The notes: generated from the letters alone by a model not told the origin. DNA of 64,000 nucleotides from Nitrosomonas sp. (GCA_024281675.1 JAMXAG010000002.1:124001-188000); one strand, 5' to 3'; counted from the stretch's first letter, positions 28,981 to 39,057 are shown. Translations and numbers: made by a program.

Positions 28981-29502
28981 CTATTTCTTAACGAATTCGA
29001 CGAGTTTTTGGTAAGTAAACAGATAGTCTTGCGCTTGTAACGGTGTATGACATTGAACGCAGTTCAGATCGTTGCTTTTCGCGGTGCCATCCGGATTATA
29101 GACTGCAAACCCCCAGTTTCCAGTGCGATCTTCTTTGCTAAAAGATGCCTCCCAGTTATCTTTATTTTCCATCACAGCGACTGCCGCTAAGGAATCAATT
29201 TCAAAAAGTCCATCCTTACCTGCTACCGGCTTACCGTCACCACCTTTTTTCGTATCGTAGATTTCCATCACGATCACGGAACCCGATCCGCTCTTACTAT
29301 CTTTAGTATAACTATTAACCGCTGCCTCGTTTGCATAGAGCTTGGCCACTTGTGTTTGATTGGCGCGATTCATTGTGGCGTATTGTTTAAAATCTTTTTC
29401 GTAGCCTTGTGGAAACTTTACATGATCGGGATTTCCACCCGCTTGTGTATGCAAAGGTATTGCTATCAGGCCCAATACTAATAGTTTAATAAAACTTCTC
29501 AT
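28981..29502 (-). CDS. Cytochrome P460-family protein
   Basis: A secreted 173-residue mono-haem c-type cytochrome. The signal peptide ends HTQAG, and a single CxxCH (LNCVQCHTP) lies near residue 151, close to the C-terminus as in P460 proteins. Family elements include FPQGYEKDFKQYATMNR at the start, VMEIYDTKK, WGFAVYNPDG and a final DYLFTYQKLVEFV. In Nitrosomonas, cytochrome P460 oxidises hydroxylamine to N2O through a Lys-haem cross-link; related cytochromes c'-beta bind NO instead. Which activity applies depends on the cross-linking Lys and a distal Glu, which I cannot assign reliably. AAGGAAGAAAAC precedes ATG. Confidence 0.8.
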   Translation of the reverse strand: MRSFIKLLVLGLIAIPLHTQAGGNPDHVKFPQGYEKDFKQYATMNRANQTQVAKLYANEAAVNSYTKDSKSGSGSVIVMEIYDTKKGGDGKPVAGKDGLFEIDSLAAVAVMENKDNWEASFSKEDRTGNWGFAVYNPDGTAKSNDLNCVQCHTPLQAQDYLFTYQKLVEFVKK

Positions 29503-29615
29503 GTTTTCTTCCTTTTAGGTAATTTGGATCAAATAATCGTTGAATGAGTATGATACCGTATTCAGCCGATTGTATTAATCGAATGAGCTTCTGTCATTTA
29601 CAAACACTGGGTCAA

Positions 29616-29981
29616 TTATTGGCCGAGATCCCAGATTAGTCGAATCGACAAATAGATTACCAGTAATGCAACCACTAGGTGGATTGCAAAATTCACCGGA
29701 TTTTGCTTGATCATATCGATAAAAGTTTTGTTTGCTCCTGTTTGTTTCAATAACAATAACTCGTTTTTGATTCGATTGGAACGTTCACGTTGATAGGCAT
29801 CTAATAAAGTACGTGCTTGCTCGAATTGATCTTCCTCTTTCACCCAAATAGCCGGGATTGAGACCCCCCAATTTCCTGGCGGCGTTTCATAAAAATCAAT
29901 AGCATGCTGCGCTAATAACTCGCGGACTTCTTCAATTTCATCGTCAGGAGCGCCATTTAATCGAAACAATATCTTTGACAT
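29616..29981 (-). CDS. DUF6164-like protein with one C-terminal membrane helix
   Basis: A 121-residue protein. The N-terminal 60 residues form a DUF2007-like alpha/beta domain (ILFRLNGAPDDEIEEVRELLAQHAIDFYETPPGNWG), followed by a basic linker and one transmembrane helix at about residues 97-118 (NFAIHLVVALLVIYLSIRLI). Similar small proteins occur widely in Proteobacteria without known function. The start ATG at 29981 fits the family N-terminus MSKILFRL. Confidence 0.72.
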   Translation of the reverse strand: MSKILFRLNGAPDDEIEEVRELLAQHAIDFYETPPGNWGVSIPAIWVKEEDQFEQARTLLDAYQRERSNRIKNELLLLKQTGANKTFIDMIKQNPVNFAIHLVVALLVIYLSIRLIWDLGQ

Positions 29982-30113
29982 AGGGCGTCTTTTCTGGTGT
30001 TATTTTTTGTAGAGTGTCATATTTACTAATCCAACGATATTGTTACATGGTATGCATAATCGTGCTGCGAAAAAAGTAACTGTCTTTAATTATTAACAAC
30101 TAACTGAAAACCG

Positions 30114-30953
30114 ATGAAAAAAACAATATTAATAACAGGATGTTCCAGTGGAATCGGTTATTGCGTTGCGAAAGGATTGCAAGCGCGCGGCTACCAGGTA
30201 TTAGCAACCGCTAGAAAGCAGGCTGATGTAGTGACGTTAGAAGCGCAGGGGCTAGAAAGTTTTCGTTTAAACTTGACTGACTCCAATTCAATCCATTTTG
30301 CTTTCGAAGAAACGCTGCGCCGAACCAACGGCGAACTATATGCGTTATTCAATAACGGTGCATTTGGACTACCGGGCGCTATTGAGGACTTAAGCCGCGA
30401 TGCATTGCGAGAGCAATTTGAAACCAATGTTTTCGGCTGGCAGGAACTCACGAATCTGGCAATACCGGTGATGCGCCGCCAGGGATATGGAAGAATCATT
30501 CAAAATAGTTCAGTATTAGGGCTGGTTTCACTGCCTTTCAGAGGAGCATACAATGCCTCCAAATATGCCATTGAGGGCCTGAGTGATACGATGCGGCTAG
30601 AACTCCGCGGCACCAATATTTATGTCAGTTTAATTGAACCGGGACCCATTACCAGCCAATTCCGGACAAATTCGATGAAAGCATTACTGAAATATATCGA
30701 CATCGAGAATAGCGTACACCGGGAAAAATATCAGGGCGTGCTCAATCGCTTAAACAAACCCGGACCAGCAGCCGTTCCGTTTACACTACCTCCTGAAGCC
30801 GTGTTGGATCGAGTCATTCATGCACTAGAAAGCAAACAACCGCAACCACACTATTATGTAACCTTTCCAACCTATTTGTTTGGCGCCTTACGAAGGTTAT
30901 TGCCGACCCGCATGCTGGACTTTCTGCTGGCAAAATCAGGCAATAACAATTAG
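30114..30953 (+). CDS. Short-chain dehydrogenase/reductase
   Basis: Classical SDR of 279 residues. The cofactor motif TGCSSGIG is at residues 8-15, FNNGAFG replaces the NNAG motif near 80, a catalytic Ser lies in QNSSVLG and the YNASK pair near 146-150. The basic residues after the second strand (TARKQAD) suggest NADP(H). The C-terminal extension (LPPEAVLDRVIHALESKQPQPHYYVTFP) is common in YbbO-like long SDRs that act on lipophilic aldehydes or steroids. Substrate unknown. No operon partners. Confidence 0.85.
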   Translation: MKKTILITGCSSGIGYCVAKGLQARGYQVLATARKQADVVTLEAQGLESFRLNLTDSNSIHFAFEETLRRTNGELYALFNNGAFGLPGAIEDLSRDALREQFETNVFGWQELTNLAIPVMRRQGYGRIIQNSSVLGLVSLPFRGAYNASKYAIEGLSDTMRLELRGTNIYVSLIEPGPITSQFRTNSMKALLKYIDIENSVHREKYQGVLNRLNKPGPAAVPFTLPPEAVLDRVIHALESKQPQPHYYVTFPTYLFGALRRLLPTRMLDFLLAKSGNNN

Positions 30954-31010
30954 GTATTGCCTATGCTCGGATAGCCCCAAGGGATCTATGCCAAAAATAT
31001 CTTTAGTGTT

Positions 31011-31544
31011 TTACGGCGTTGGGGGTTGTTCTGAAGTTACTGAGGCGCAAGACTCGAGTATTTTCCAGCCAATTTCCCCTGTGTAATGATCACCCTCCAA
31101 AGTAGCGGTGGTAGAAGCATAATCATTTTTCTCCAGCAGTAAGGAAAAAGTGAATGCCATTTGGTTTTTCTCGCTCGCTCTAGCTTCGTAAGAAAGAGTT
31201 TCTGTAATTTCTGTATACAGTCCTCCCGATATTTGAACGGCATCGGGATTAGAAGGAGCGTAAGCAGGATATACATTCGATAAGTAACGCGTATCCAGGG
31301 CAAGAATTTCTGAAGCCTCTCTATCTGAAAATTCCCGTTGCTTAAAATGCAGATAGTGAAGCGCGCGCTTACCGTCAGACCGCAATTTATTGATGACACA
31401 TTTCGCTAGCGCTGTATGTTCACCAGAAAACTGCTGGTTGAAATTTCGAGGTGTTTCCTCGCTGGTTTGCAGTGTTTCGGGAAGATGACTGCACGCAACC
31501 AAAGAAAACGGAATTGTTAAGGATAAGAGCGTACGAATTTTCAT
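31011..31544 (-). CDS. Putative lipoprotein of unknown function
   Basis: A protein of about 177 residues with a lipoprotein signal sequence; the lipobox is SLVACS with Cys near residue 17. The mature part starts SHLPETLQTSEE and has mixed alpha/beta content; I do not recognise a family. I prefer ATG at 31544 (MKIRTLLSLTIPF), where the signal peptide begins, to the TTG 15 bp upstream. The DUF3460 gene lies just upstream on the same strand, so the two may be co-transcribed. Confidence 0.6.
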   Translation of the reverse strand: MKIRTLLSLTIPFSLVACSHLPETLQTSEETPRNFNQQFSGEHTALAKCVINKLRSDGKRALHYLHFKQREFSDREASEILALDTRYLSNVYPAYAPSNPDAVQISGGLYTEITETLSYEARASEKNQMAFTFSLLLEKNDYASTTATLEGDHYTGEIGWKILESCASVTSEQPPTP

Positions 31545-31562
31545 GCTGGATATCGTCAAGAT

Positions 31563-31751
31563 TTATCCACCAAAATAAACATACGGTTTCATGGGATCAC
31601 TGGATTCTTTAAACTTTTTTTGCTCTTCTTTATTGAGTTTTTTATCCCACCACATGTCCCGCGCAGTTTTGCGCTTTTCTTGTAATTCCGGGTTTTTTTC
31701 AAGTAATTCACGAATGAATTTCGTATGATCGGATTCGTAATTGTAATCCAT
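31563..31751 (-). CDS. DUF3460 family small protein
   Basis: A 62-residue acidic and basic soluble protein with the DUF3460 pattern: ESDHTKFIRELLEKNPELQEKR, then RDMWWDK, then PMKPYVYFGG at the C-terminus. The family is restricted mainly to Betaproteobacteria, which helps place the organism. Function is unknown. ATG at 31751 follows AAAAAGGAGACAAAGC, a strong ribosome binding site. Confidence 0.8.
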   Translation of the reverse strand: MDYNYESDHTKFIRELLEKNPELQEKRKTARDMWWDKKLNKEEQKKFKESSDPMKPYVYFGG

Positions 31752-31836
31752 TGCTTTGTCTCCTTTTTAAGACCCATCTAAACCAATAACTTTAGCATAA
31801 TCAGGGGGCTTTTTCAGAAAATTCACATCACTGAGA

Positions 31837-32313
31837 TTACTGAATCTTCCGAACAGGTATACGCCAAATGCAAAAAGCCAAAATGCTTCCTAACGTTACC
31901 AACATTATTTTTTGCCACATTTCGGGCACGATAAGAATAGAACTACCAAATGATAGCGAAATTAGAACATACACCCAGCGTTTGACGCGTTCAGGTATGC
32001 TGTGATAAATCAACCACTCGTAAACAATAGGCCCGGTGATTTTATTTTCCATCAATTTGCGGTGAAAGTGTTCCGATCCGCGGGCAAAACAAGCTGCAGC
32101 CAAAAGTATGAACGGCGTCGTCGGCAATATTGGCAATACCGCTCCTAGGATACCCAAGAATAACGCCAAAAAACCACCTACCAAATAGAGCATCCGAACC
32201 ATCGGCGAATCATGTAATTTCAGGAGATTCGCGATTTGTGATTCGGTTAATACTTTTGTGCGCATTTCCGATGGTGCCGACAGTCCCAGTTTTGTTGATT
32301 TCTCCATTTCCAT
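31837..32313 (-). CDS. YbaN/DUF454 family inner-membrane protein
   Basis: A 158-residue membrane protein. After a polar N-terminus of about 40 residues comes the DUF454 signature GGFLALFLGILGAVLPILPTTPF, then ACFARGSEHFHRKLM and two further helices near 110-150. This is the YbaN family, of unknown function. The N-terminal extension is longer than in E. coli YbaN, so one of the internal ATGs could also be used; ATG at 32313 begins the open frame. Confidence 0.8.
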   Translation of the reverse strand: MEMEKSTKLGLSAPSEMRTKVLTESQIANLLKLHDSPMVRMLYLVGGFLALFLGILGAVLPILPTTPFILLAAACFARGSEHFHRKLMENKITGPIVYEWLIYHSIPERVKRWVYVLISLSFGSSILIVPEMWQKIMLVTLGSILAFCIWRIPVRKIQ

Positions 32314-32540
32314 GTCGTCGTTGTTAACTAGAAAAACACTAGATTAGCAGAAAAGAAGGACGAAAGCGGTTTTTCGCATTGCGCGTTTTGAGCGGAAATC
32401 TGTACGGGCTATTTTTAGTCAACGTAGTCTTGTGAAACCAAAAGCTTGAGAAACAGGAGATTCGTAGACTATGTCGATGAAATTCTATAATTTTGATTGC
32501 CATCTTCACTTCGAAAAATAATAATTCCAGTGCTATGAGT

Positions 32541-33524
32541 TTATTGTTCATTACTACGCTGGTAGCGAATCTTCGCGCCAATCAATAATAGCCCAGAGAT
32601 TAACAACAGATAGGTAGAAGGTTCGGGTATCGCTTGAATCATATGTTGTGCCAATAGTGCATGACCAGCGGAGGTAGGATGGAGTCCGTCCCAAAATAAG
32701 TAGGTAGAAGGATCGCAAGCTGCAATAGCGCCACAGGCATCCGTTGCATTCATCAAACCGGCCGCGGCAGGATTCATCACCGCTTGAGTGACCAAATTGA
32801 AGTCATCGAAGATAGTGACACCCGTCTCTTCTGACAAACGATTCGATAGTGCGCCGTTCATTGCCAAGGCTACCTGTTCACCGAGGAACGAAGCTTGCGA
32901 TCCCTGCTGAGTGATCGCAGGCAACAGCCCAATATTTGGCACATTCCAGACCACAACACGCTCAGCGCCGGCTGTTTGTAGTTGATCAACCAGCGAACCG
33001 ATGGATTGTGCATATAGGGTCGCCGTGGCTTCGATGACGGATTGTGGATCGGCACCTGATGCAATTGCAAGCAATGCATCGCGTGCATCATTGCCACCGC
33101 CTTGCAATACATACAGCGCATCATGCGGCGCAATGCCGCCAGTGCTTCCCAAAAAAACCGCACCTTGCGTGACCAAGCTCGGTGGAAGATTCAAGCCGTC
33201 GGTACTGGTACGCGCCCCGCCAAATGCGAAGTTGCCGCCTCCGGCAAGAACGGGCTGCGCAAAAGGTGACAATCCTATGGCATCGGCGAAAGTTGTCGCC
33301 CATACATCACCGTCAGTAAACTGACCAGACGCATAGGGACTATTCGGAATATAGCCGTTGTCGGTAATGATCTGATTGGGATCAGAACCAATAATCAACG
33401 CAATGTTTCCGGAGTCGGAAAGACTATCGCCAAATACATACAGACCCGAAAAATTCCGTGCGGACACACTCGCGGTCAATCCAGTTAAAATCACTGCAAT
33501 AACAAACCTGCCAAGGCAATTCAT
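32541..33524 (-). CDS. SGNH/GDSL hydrolase with PEP-CTERM sorting signal
   Basis: A secreted esterase/lipase-like enzyme of about 327 residues. The GDSL block is VFGDSLSDSGN near residue 32, Gly-Asn block GGGNDARDA and a C-terminal DGLHPTSAGH with the catalytic Asp/His. The C-terminus is a textbook PEP-CTERM: IPEPSTYLLLISGLLL, then basic residues. Exosortase would cleave there and route the protein to the surface or exopolysaccharide matrix. I start at ATG 33524 because AGGAGA lies 6 bp upstream and a signal peptide follows; the open frame extends to 33578. Confidence 0.9.
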   Translation of the reverse strand: MNCLGRFVIAVILTGLTASVSARNFSGLYVFGDSLSDSGNIALIIGSDPNQIITDNGYIPNSPYASGQFTDGDVWATTFADAIGLSPFAQPVLAGGGNFAFGGARTSTDGLNLPPSLVTQGAVFLGSTGGIAPHDALYVLQGGGNDARDALLAIASGADPQSVIEATATLYAQSIGSLVDQLQTAGAERVVVWNVPNIGLLPAITQQGSQASFLGEQVALAMNGALSNRLSEETGVTIFDDFNLVTQAVMNPAAAGLMNATDACGAIAACDPSTYLFWDGLHPTSAGHALLAQHMIQAIPEPSTYLLLISGLLLIGAKIRYQRSNEQ

Positions 33525-33564
33525 AAAAAATCTCCTGAGTAAACATTGCTTGTAAATAATTAAA

Positions 33565-34839
33565 AGACCTCTGCACAACCGCGAGAATTTAGCTGTAGTG
33601 ACAGAGAAAAATATCCAACTGAGAGTTATTGCACGTCATTTTGGTAGAAAGTGAAGTTTTTTCCTTTTTTTAGGGGAATTTTCCCCCTTATGCAACATTT
33701 GGACGGATTGCTCTCCTTAATGGTTGGTCTACGAAGATTTTGTTGGCTGCTTTTTTCAGGTTCATGCAGATACTTTTCAGTATGACTTGGGCGTTGACTT
33801 TTACCGTACCGAAGTAGCTGGCGCGCCCCATTCTGAATAAGCGTTTGATTGTGCCAAAACACTGTTCGACAATATAACGTTTTTTGCTGATCAATTGATT
33901 CGCCAGCTTCTGGCGTGCCGAGAGTGGTTTGTTCTTGTACGCACGATGCATGATTGCGCTCTTGATCTTTTGCTTTCTTAGAAACTGCCGATTGGCATTG
34001 CTGGCAGATCCCTTGTCAGCATATACCCGATTCGCCTCGATATGCGCACCATCGATAGCTGCTTCGAAATGCATCATTTCACTCTGGTTGGCAGGAGTAG
34101 TGTGAACCCCGCGCACATAGCCGTCTTGTGCGTCCACCACCAGGTAACTGCGGTAGCCAAACTGCGACTTCTTGCCTTTCTTTAGCCAAGTCGCATCCGG
34201 ATCCGCACTTTGTTCTTCGGTACAGCTGATTCCAGGCTGACTGCCATCTTCAAACTGAACAGCCTTACCTTCGGTATCTACCTCAAGTAGGATGGTCTTT
34301 CTAGGGCGTGCCGCTGACTCAATCAGCGTGGCATCAATGACCGCTCCTGTCGCACCCTTGATCATCAATCCGTGTGATTGAAGCTGCTCATTAATAGAAC
34401 CTAGCAAACCATATTAGTCGGTCGTTGATTACCAGACGGTTACGGAACCGGCACAAAGTGGTTTCGTCCGGTATCGCATCCGACAAGGACAATCCACAAA
34501 ATTGTAGAAAATCAATCCGTACACACAGCGCTTGCTCCAACGCAGCATCCGATAAACTATGCCACTGACCCAGCAGGATCGCTTTGAACATCAACAACAC
34601 ATCAAACGGTTCCTGTCCTCCACCATGCGATAACTCGCGCTTGTATAAACCCGTAAGCTTCAGACGTAACTCCTCCCACTCAATCAGCGCATCAATCTTC
34701 ATCAGAACATTATCTCGCTTCAATCGCTCTGCCAATTCCAGTGCTCCAAAACTCATCTGCATCTTTTGCTCCAATTCTCTTTTAACTACCTCTATTTTAG
34801 TGGGTTATTGCAAGGGCAGGCGAGGTTGTGCAGGAGTCT
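33565..34839 (-). mobile_element. IS5-family insertion sequence, copy A
   Basis: About 1275 bp, oriented leftward. Ends are imperfect inverted repeats, AGACCTCTGCACAACCGCG at the left and AGACTCCTGCACAACCTCG (complement) at the right. Copies B and C share almost identical sequence. Flanks (TAAA left, TATT right) do not form the 4-bp duplication expected, so this copy may have been rearranged or the flanks have drifted. Confidence 0.85.
33688..34774 (-). pseudogene. IS5-family transposase, one frameshift (copy A)
   Basis: The best preserved of the three copies. The N-terminal frame (34774 to 34391) carries the DUF772-like domain QEPFDVLLMFKAILLGQW and ETTLCRFRNRLV; the second (34407 to 33688) carries the DDE core with GAVIDATLIES, VYADKGSAS and IVEQCFGTIKRLFRMGRA. 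The break is one extra base near 34411 (CATATTAG against CATCTAG in the other copies). No stop interrupts either half. Confidence 0.85.
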
Positions 34840-35116
34840 TATTAATATTTTAAATATAGAATCAATAGATTAATTGTAAATTTAATCACGACCTAAGCAA
34901 AACTTCTGATAATCATCGAGAAAATTCACAGAAAATTTTCTGCTAAGTTTTCGGCAATTAAAGAAACCAAATAGCGCACAGGTAAAGCATTCTTTTCCAT
35001 ATTCCTCATTGGATGACACGCTCACACATAATGACGAATTATCCATAACAGTTATAATACTTCGATGCGGTTAGCTAAATGTTATTAATTTCTATTGTAA
35101 AAATTAAAAGGGAACT

Positions 35117-35569
35117 ATGAGAACATTCAATTTTAAGCATTCACTCAATTTGATCTTCATACTTTTTGCGATTACTTTAACGTCGGAATGGGCATTCGCG
35201 GATTCCGATGAATTACAAAAAATCGATGTCAAAGTTGGTCATGGCGAAGAAGCAGAAGTAGGTAAGACAGTCAATGTTCATTATACCGGCTGGTTATATG
35301 ACGAAAATGCTGCCGATAAAAAGGGCAAAAAATTCGACAGCTCGCATGATCGAAAAGAACCATTTTCTTTCATGTTAGGTGCAGGACGAGTCATTAAAGG
35401 TTGGGATAAAGGCGTACTGGGCATGAAGATAGGCGGTCAGCGCACATTAATCATTCCTCCATCTATGGCCTATGGATCGAGGGGTGCGGGTAATGTCATT
35501 CCTCCCAATGCCACCCTTATTTTTGATGTGGAATTGATCAGTCTGAAACAAGAAGGAGGACATTATTGA
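35117..35569 (+). CDS. FKBP-type peptidyl-prolyl cis-trans isomerase, secreted
   Basis: A 150-residue single-domain FKBP with a signal peptide (to about residue 28, WAFADS). The PPIase domain shows VNVHYTGWLYD, KFDSSHDRKEPFSFMLG, VIKGWDKGVLGMKIGG, RTLIIPPSMAYGSRG and IPPNATLIFDVELI, which holds the active-site aromatic and acidic residues of the family. It would speed proline isomerisation during folding in the periplasm. AAAAGGGAACT precedes ATG 35117. It is 66 bp upstream of the YdbH-like gene and may be co-transcribed. Confidence 0.9.
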   Translation: MRTFNFKHSLNLIFILFAITLTSEWAFADSDELQKIDVKVGHGEEAEVGKTVNVHYTGWLYDENAADKKGKKFDSSHDRKEPFSFMLGAGRVIKGWDKGVLGMKIGGQRTLIIPPSMAYGSRGAGNVIPPNATLIFDVELISLKQEGGHY

Positions 35570-35634
35570 TTGCTTCAATAAGATATGATTGGCCTATCGA
35601 CTACTCAGTCTATTATTAACAAAATAAAGCCACC

Positions 35635-38600
35635 ATGACATCGACCGAACAGATTCAGCATCCTGAAGGGATTCCACCGACGGATAAGCGAGGATTTTGG
35701 GTGCGTAACAAGCGCTGGACAATCAGCTTAAGCGTTATTTGCGCGCTCATATTGACCCTGATTGCGTTGAGTTATTGGTGGTTGCCTGGCTATGCAAAAT
35801 CGCAATTGGAAATACACTTGTCCGAGCTGCTACAACGTCCGGTTAAAGTAGCAGTCATTGAATTTAAATTGCATAGCCTTGAATTGATTGTGCACGACTT
35901 TAGCATCGGAGAAAAAGCAGGTGATGAAACCGCACCAACCAAGCAGCTATTTTCCTTGGGCAAGTTGTATGTCGATGCCAGTATCGAATCCATAAGACAT
36001 CGTGCACCAGTGATTACCAGTATTGTCTTGTCAGAACCTAAAATTTGGCTAAATCGAGATGCCCGTGATCAATTAAATATTAATGATTTAATTGAAAAGT
36101 TTGGTCAATCCCCAGATAAAGAGGAGAAAGGCCCACCTGCAAAATTTTCGGTTGCTAATATCAAAATTGAAAATGGTTATTTCGAGTTTGATGATCAATT
36201 CAAATCAGCCAATCATAAAATCAGCGAAATCAATTTTGGAATACCCGTTATCGCTAACTTTGAAAGTGCGTTGACTCATTGGGTTGAACCGCATTTTAGT
36301 GCAAAAATTAACGGCTCTCCTTTTTCTCTGGAAGGAAAGTTGCGGCCATTTGCTGAGAAACAGGAAGCAACGTTAGCCTTAAAACTAGATAAGTTTGATT
36401 TAACCGAATTTGATCAATATGTATCTCTGCCAAAAGGTATAAGCTTTAATTCCGGTTTACTGGACATTGATTTGTTAGTCACATTTACCCATATTGCTGA
36501 TCAAACTCCTGATGTGGTGTTATCAGGTGAAGCGCATTTACGACGCATTGCAGTAAAAAATAACGCCGTTGAAGAACCCTATCAAGCTAAATTTAAACAG
36601 ATGACAATCAATTTAGCGAACGTCTATGTGATGGCACAAAAACCTTCTCAATTGGCGATGAAGATTGAGGATATCGCATTAATTCCGAACGATGAAAAAG
36701 CGCCTGCCTTGTCATTAGCCGATTTAACGATTGATAAAATCGGAATCGATATGAACAAGCATGAAATCGAACTGGATGACATCACATTGGAGCGCTTGCG
36801 CACAACATTGCGTCGCGATACGACTGGTAATATCGATTTGTTGCGGCTATTTAAACCAACGGGGGATGCAGCGACAAAAAAACAACCGATGCAACCACAA
36901 CCTATTGTGAATGCATCGAAGCAAAAAAATACCCCTGTAAAAGACCAATCTAACAATAAGGTAAAGAATACTCAGAAACCTGCTATTGCGCTTGCACAAG
37001 TGCCACTGCCAGGACGAAAACCCGATCCCAATAAACCAGTTCAGCCCCAGGTCGCTGAGAACGATACTTCGAGCAAATCAGAAAAAAAGGATCGAAAAGT
37101 CGACATAAAAACCGAGCCAACTGTCATAGCAGATAAAAAACAAGAAAATAAAAAAGAAATTCTCAATGATGCACCTTGGACGGTTCAAATTAAAGGCATC
37201 AACCTTGCAAAAGCCGCTATACGTTACGAAGACTTGAATTTGACCAAAACGCCGCCAATGGTGATGGAACCACTCGATATAACCATTCGTGACATCGACT
37301 TAACTGGCGTTAAGCCGATGAATCTGTCTGTAAAAGCACGCATCAATCAGCGCGGCAACGTTAAAGTAGACGGTACTTTGGCTTGGGCGCCGTTGAACAC
37401 CGACCTAATGATGCAGCTCGATTCGGTTGACTTGGTATCACTGCAGGGATGGGCTGACGGGAAACTCAATGCGCTGATCACGAGCGGAGATATTTCTTTC
37501 CATGGCAATGTAAAAGCGCAGCAGGACACGCAATTGAATTTCAATGTAGCTGGTGATGCAAAACTCGATAACTTGCATGTCTTCGATGAAAAAAATGCAC
37601 AAGACCTGCTGCACTGGAAAAAGCTGGATGTCAGTAGCTTAAAAATCGTCAGCGATCCACTGCGCGTTGATATCAATACCGTCACCTTTAGTGATTTTTA
37701 TGCACGGATGGTTTTATTGCCAAGCGGCAAGCTTAATCTGATTGACATCGTGCAAGTCGATAAGCCGATCGATGTGGAGGTTTCTTCTGCGGATAATAAA
37801 AACGCGGTTGAGCTGAAGGTCACGACATCCGATATCAAACCTATTGATACCTATCAAGTAAACCCTCAAAAAGAAACGCTTGTTCACATTGGCAAGGTAT
37901 TGTTACAACGCGGCAATATCAACTTCTACGATCGCTTTATTAAACCCAATTACCGTGCAAATTTAACGGGATTACATGGACAAATCGGACCATTGTACCC
38001 AGGCAAATTCGGAGTCATTGACGTTAAGGGCGCGATCGATAAAACAGCCCCTCTAGAGATCAAAGGAAAAATTGAACCATTTAGTCAAGAATTTTTCCTC
38101 GATTTAACCGCCAAGGTTAAAGACATCGACCTACCCCCCTTTAGTCCTTATTCTGGAAAATATGTGGGTTACGCTATTGAGAAAGGAAAACTTTCAGCAG
38201 ATGTGCAATACCATGTTGAAAAAGGCGCATTGACTGCGGATAACAAAATCTTTCTCGATCAGTTTACTTTGGGCGAAAAAATCAACAGTGAAAATGCCGT
38301 GTCACTGCCACTGGATTTAGCCATTTCACTGCTAAAAAATCGCAATGGCGAGATCAACCTGCATCTGCCTCTTAAAGGCTCCCTTAATGATCCAGAATTT
38401 AATTTGGGTGGCCTTATCTTTGAAGCGTTTGTTAATCTGATAGGCAAAGCAGCGACCGCACCTTTTACATTAATCGCATCCATGTTTGAAGGTGGCGAAG
38501 AGCTTTCTACCATTACATTTGTACCAGGTTTTGCTGAAATTAACGAAGAAGCAGCCAAGCGCTTGCAATCTCTTGCTAGTATTTTGGCGGATAAACCGTC

Positions 38601-39057
38601 GCTTAATTTGGAAATTTCGGGCTACGCAGATGCAGCCGAAGATCATGACGGACTAAAACTGGCTTTATTGCAGAATAAAGTAAAAGCGCAAAAACTTGCT
38701 GACCAAACGGAAAAAGGTGAGACCGGTGGAGAATTGATCAACGTGCAATTGACCCCCGAAGAATATAGTCAATATTTAACAGCAGCCTATAAGAAGGAGC
38801 CTTTTGAAAAACCTAAAAACATCGTTGGTTTGACTAAAAGCCTGCCAGATGCTGAAATGGAACAACTGATACTGGCGAACATTCAGATCACTGATAACGA
38901 CCTTGCTGCACTTGCCGAGCAGCGCGCCACGGCAGCGCATAATTGGTTGATTGAAAAGGGTAGTATTCCAGATAACCGTATTTTTATCGTTTCAGCTCCT
39001 GAAGCTGAAAAAATCGAAGAAAAAAAAGGCGGAAGAGTGGAGTTCTCACTGAAATAG
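35635..39057 (+). CDS. DUF748/AsmA-like intermembrane protein with OmpA-like C-terminus
   Basis: A 1140-residue envelope protein with one N-terminal transmembrane helix (about residues 28-50). Long beta-rich AsmA-type repeats of the DUF748 family follow. A disordered Lys/Pro/Gln-rich linker spans about residues 410-510. The end is an OmpA-like domain (ISGYADAAEDHDGLKLALLQNKV near 1000). The next two genes are ynbE- and ydbL-like; in E. coli the ydbH-ynbE-ydbL operon builds a bridge that moves phospholipids between membranes. I infer an analogous role. The linker and OmpA-like part are not features of E. coli YdbH. Confidence 0.82.
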   Translation: MTSTEQIQHPEGIPPTDKRGFWVRNKRWTISLSVICALILTLIALSYWWLPGYAKSQLEIHLSELLQRPVKVAVIEFKLHSLELIVHDFSIGEKAGDETAPTKQLFSLGKLYVDASIESIRHRAPVITSIVLSEPKIWLNRDARDQLNINDLIEKFGQSPDKEEKGPPAKFSVANIKIENGYFEFDDQFKSANHKISEINFGIPVIANFESALTHWVEPHFSAKINGSPFSLEGKLRPFAEKQEATLALKLDKFDLTEFDQYVSLPKGISFNSGLLDIDLLVTFTHIADQTPDVVLSGEAHLRRIAVKNNAVEEPYQAKFKQMTINLANVYVMAQKPSQLAMKIEDIALIPNDEKAPALSLADLTIDKIGIDMNKHEIELDDITLERLRTTLRRDTTGNIDLLRLFKPTGDAATKKQPMQPQPIVNASKQKNTPVKDQSNNKVKNTQKPAIALAQVPLPGRKPDPNKPVQPQVAENDTSSKSEKKDRKVDIKTEPTVIADKKQENKKEILNDAPWTVQIKGINLAKAAIRYEDLNLTKTPPMVMEPLDITIRDIDLTGVKPMNLSVKARINQRGNVKVDGTLAWAPLNTDLMMQLDSVDLVSLQGWADGKLNALITSGDISFHGNVKAQQDTQLNFNVAGDAKLDNLHVFDEKNAQDLLHWKKLDVSSLKIVSDPLRVDINTVTFSDFYARMVLLPSGKLNLIDIVQVDKPIDVEVSSADNKNAVELKVTTSDIKPIDTYQVNPQKETLVHIGKVLLQRGNINFYDRFIKPNYRANLTGLHGQIGPLYPGKFGVIDVKGAIDKTAPLEIKGKIEPFSQEFFLDLTAKVKDIDLPPFSPYSGKYVGYAIEKGKLSADVQYHVEKGALTADNKIFLDQFTLGEKINSENAVSLPLDLAISLLKNRNGEINLHLPLKGSLNDPEFNLGGLIFEAFVNLIGKAATAPFTLIASMFEGGEELSTITFVPGFAEINEEAAKRLQSLASILADKPSLNLEISGYADAAEDHDGLKLALLQNKVKAQKLADQTEKGETGGELINVQLTPEEYSQYLTAAYKKEPFEKPKNIVGLTKSLPDAEMEQLILANIQITDNDLAALAEQRATAAHNWLIEKGSIPDNRIFIVSAPEAEKIEEKKGGRVEFSLK

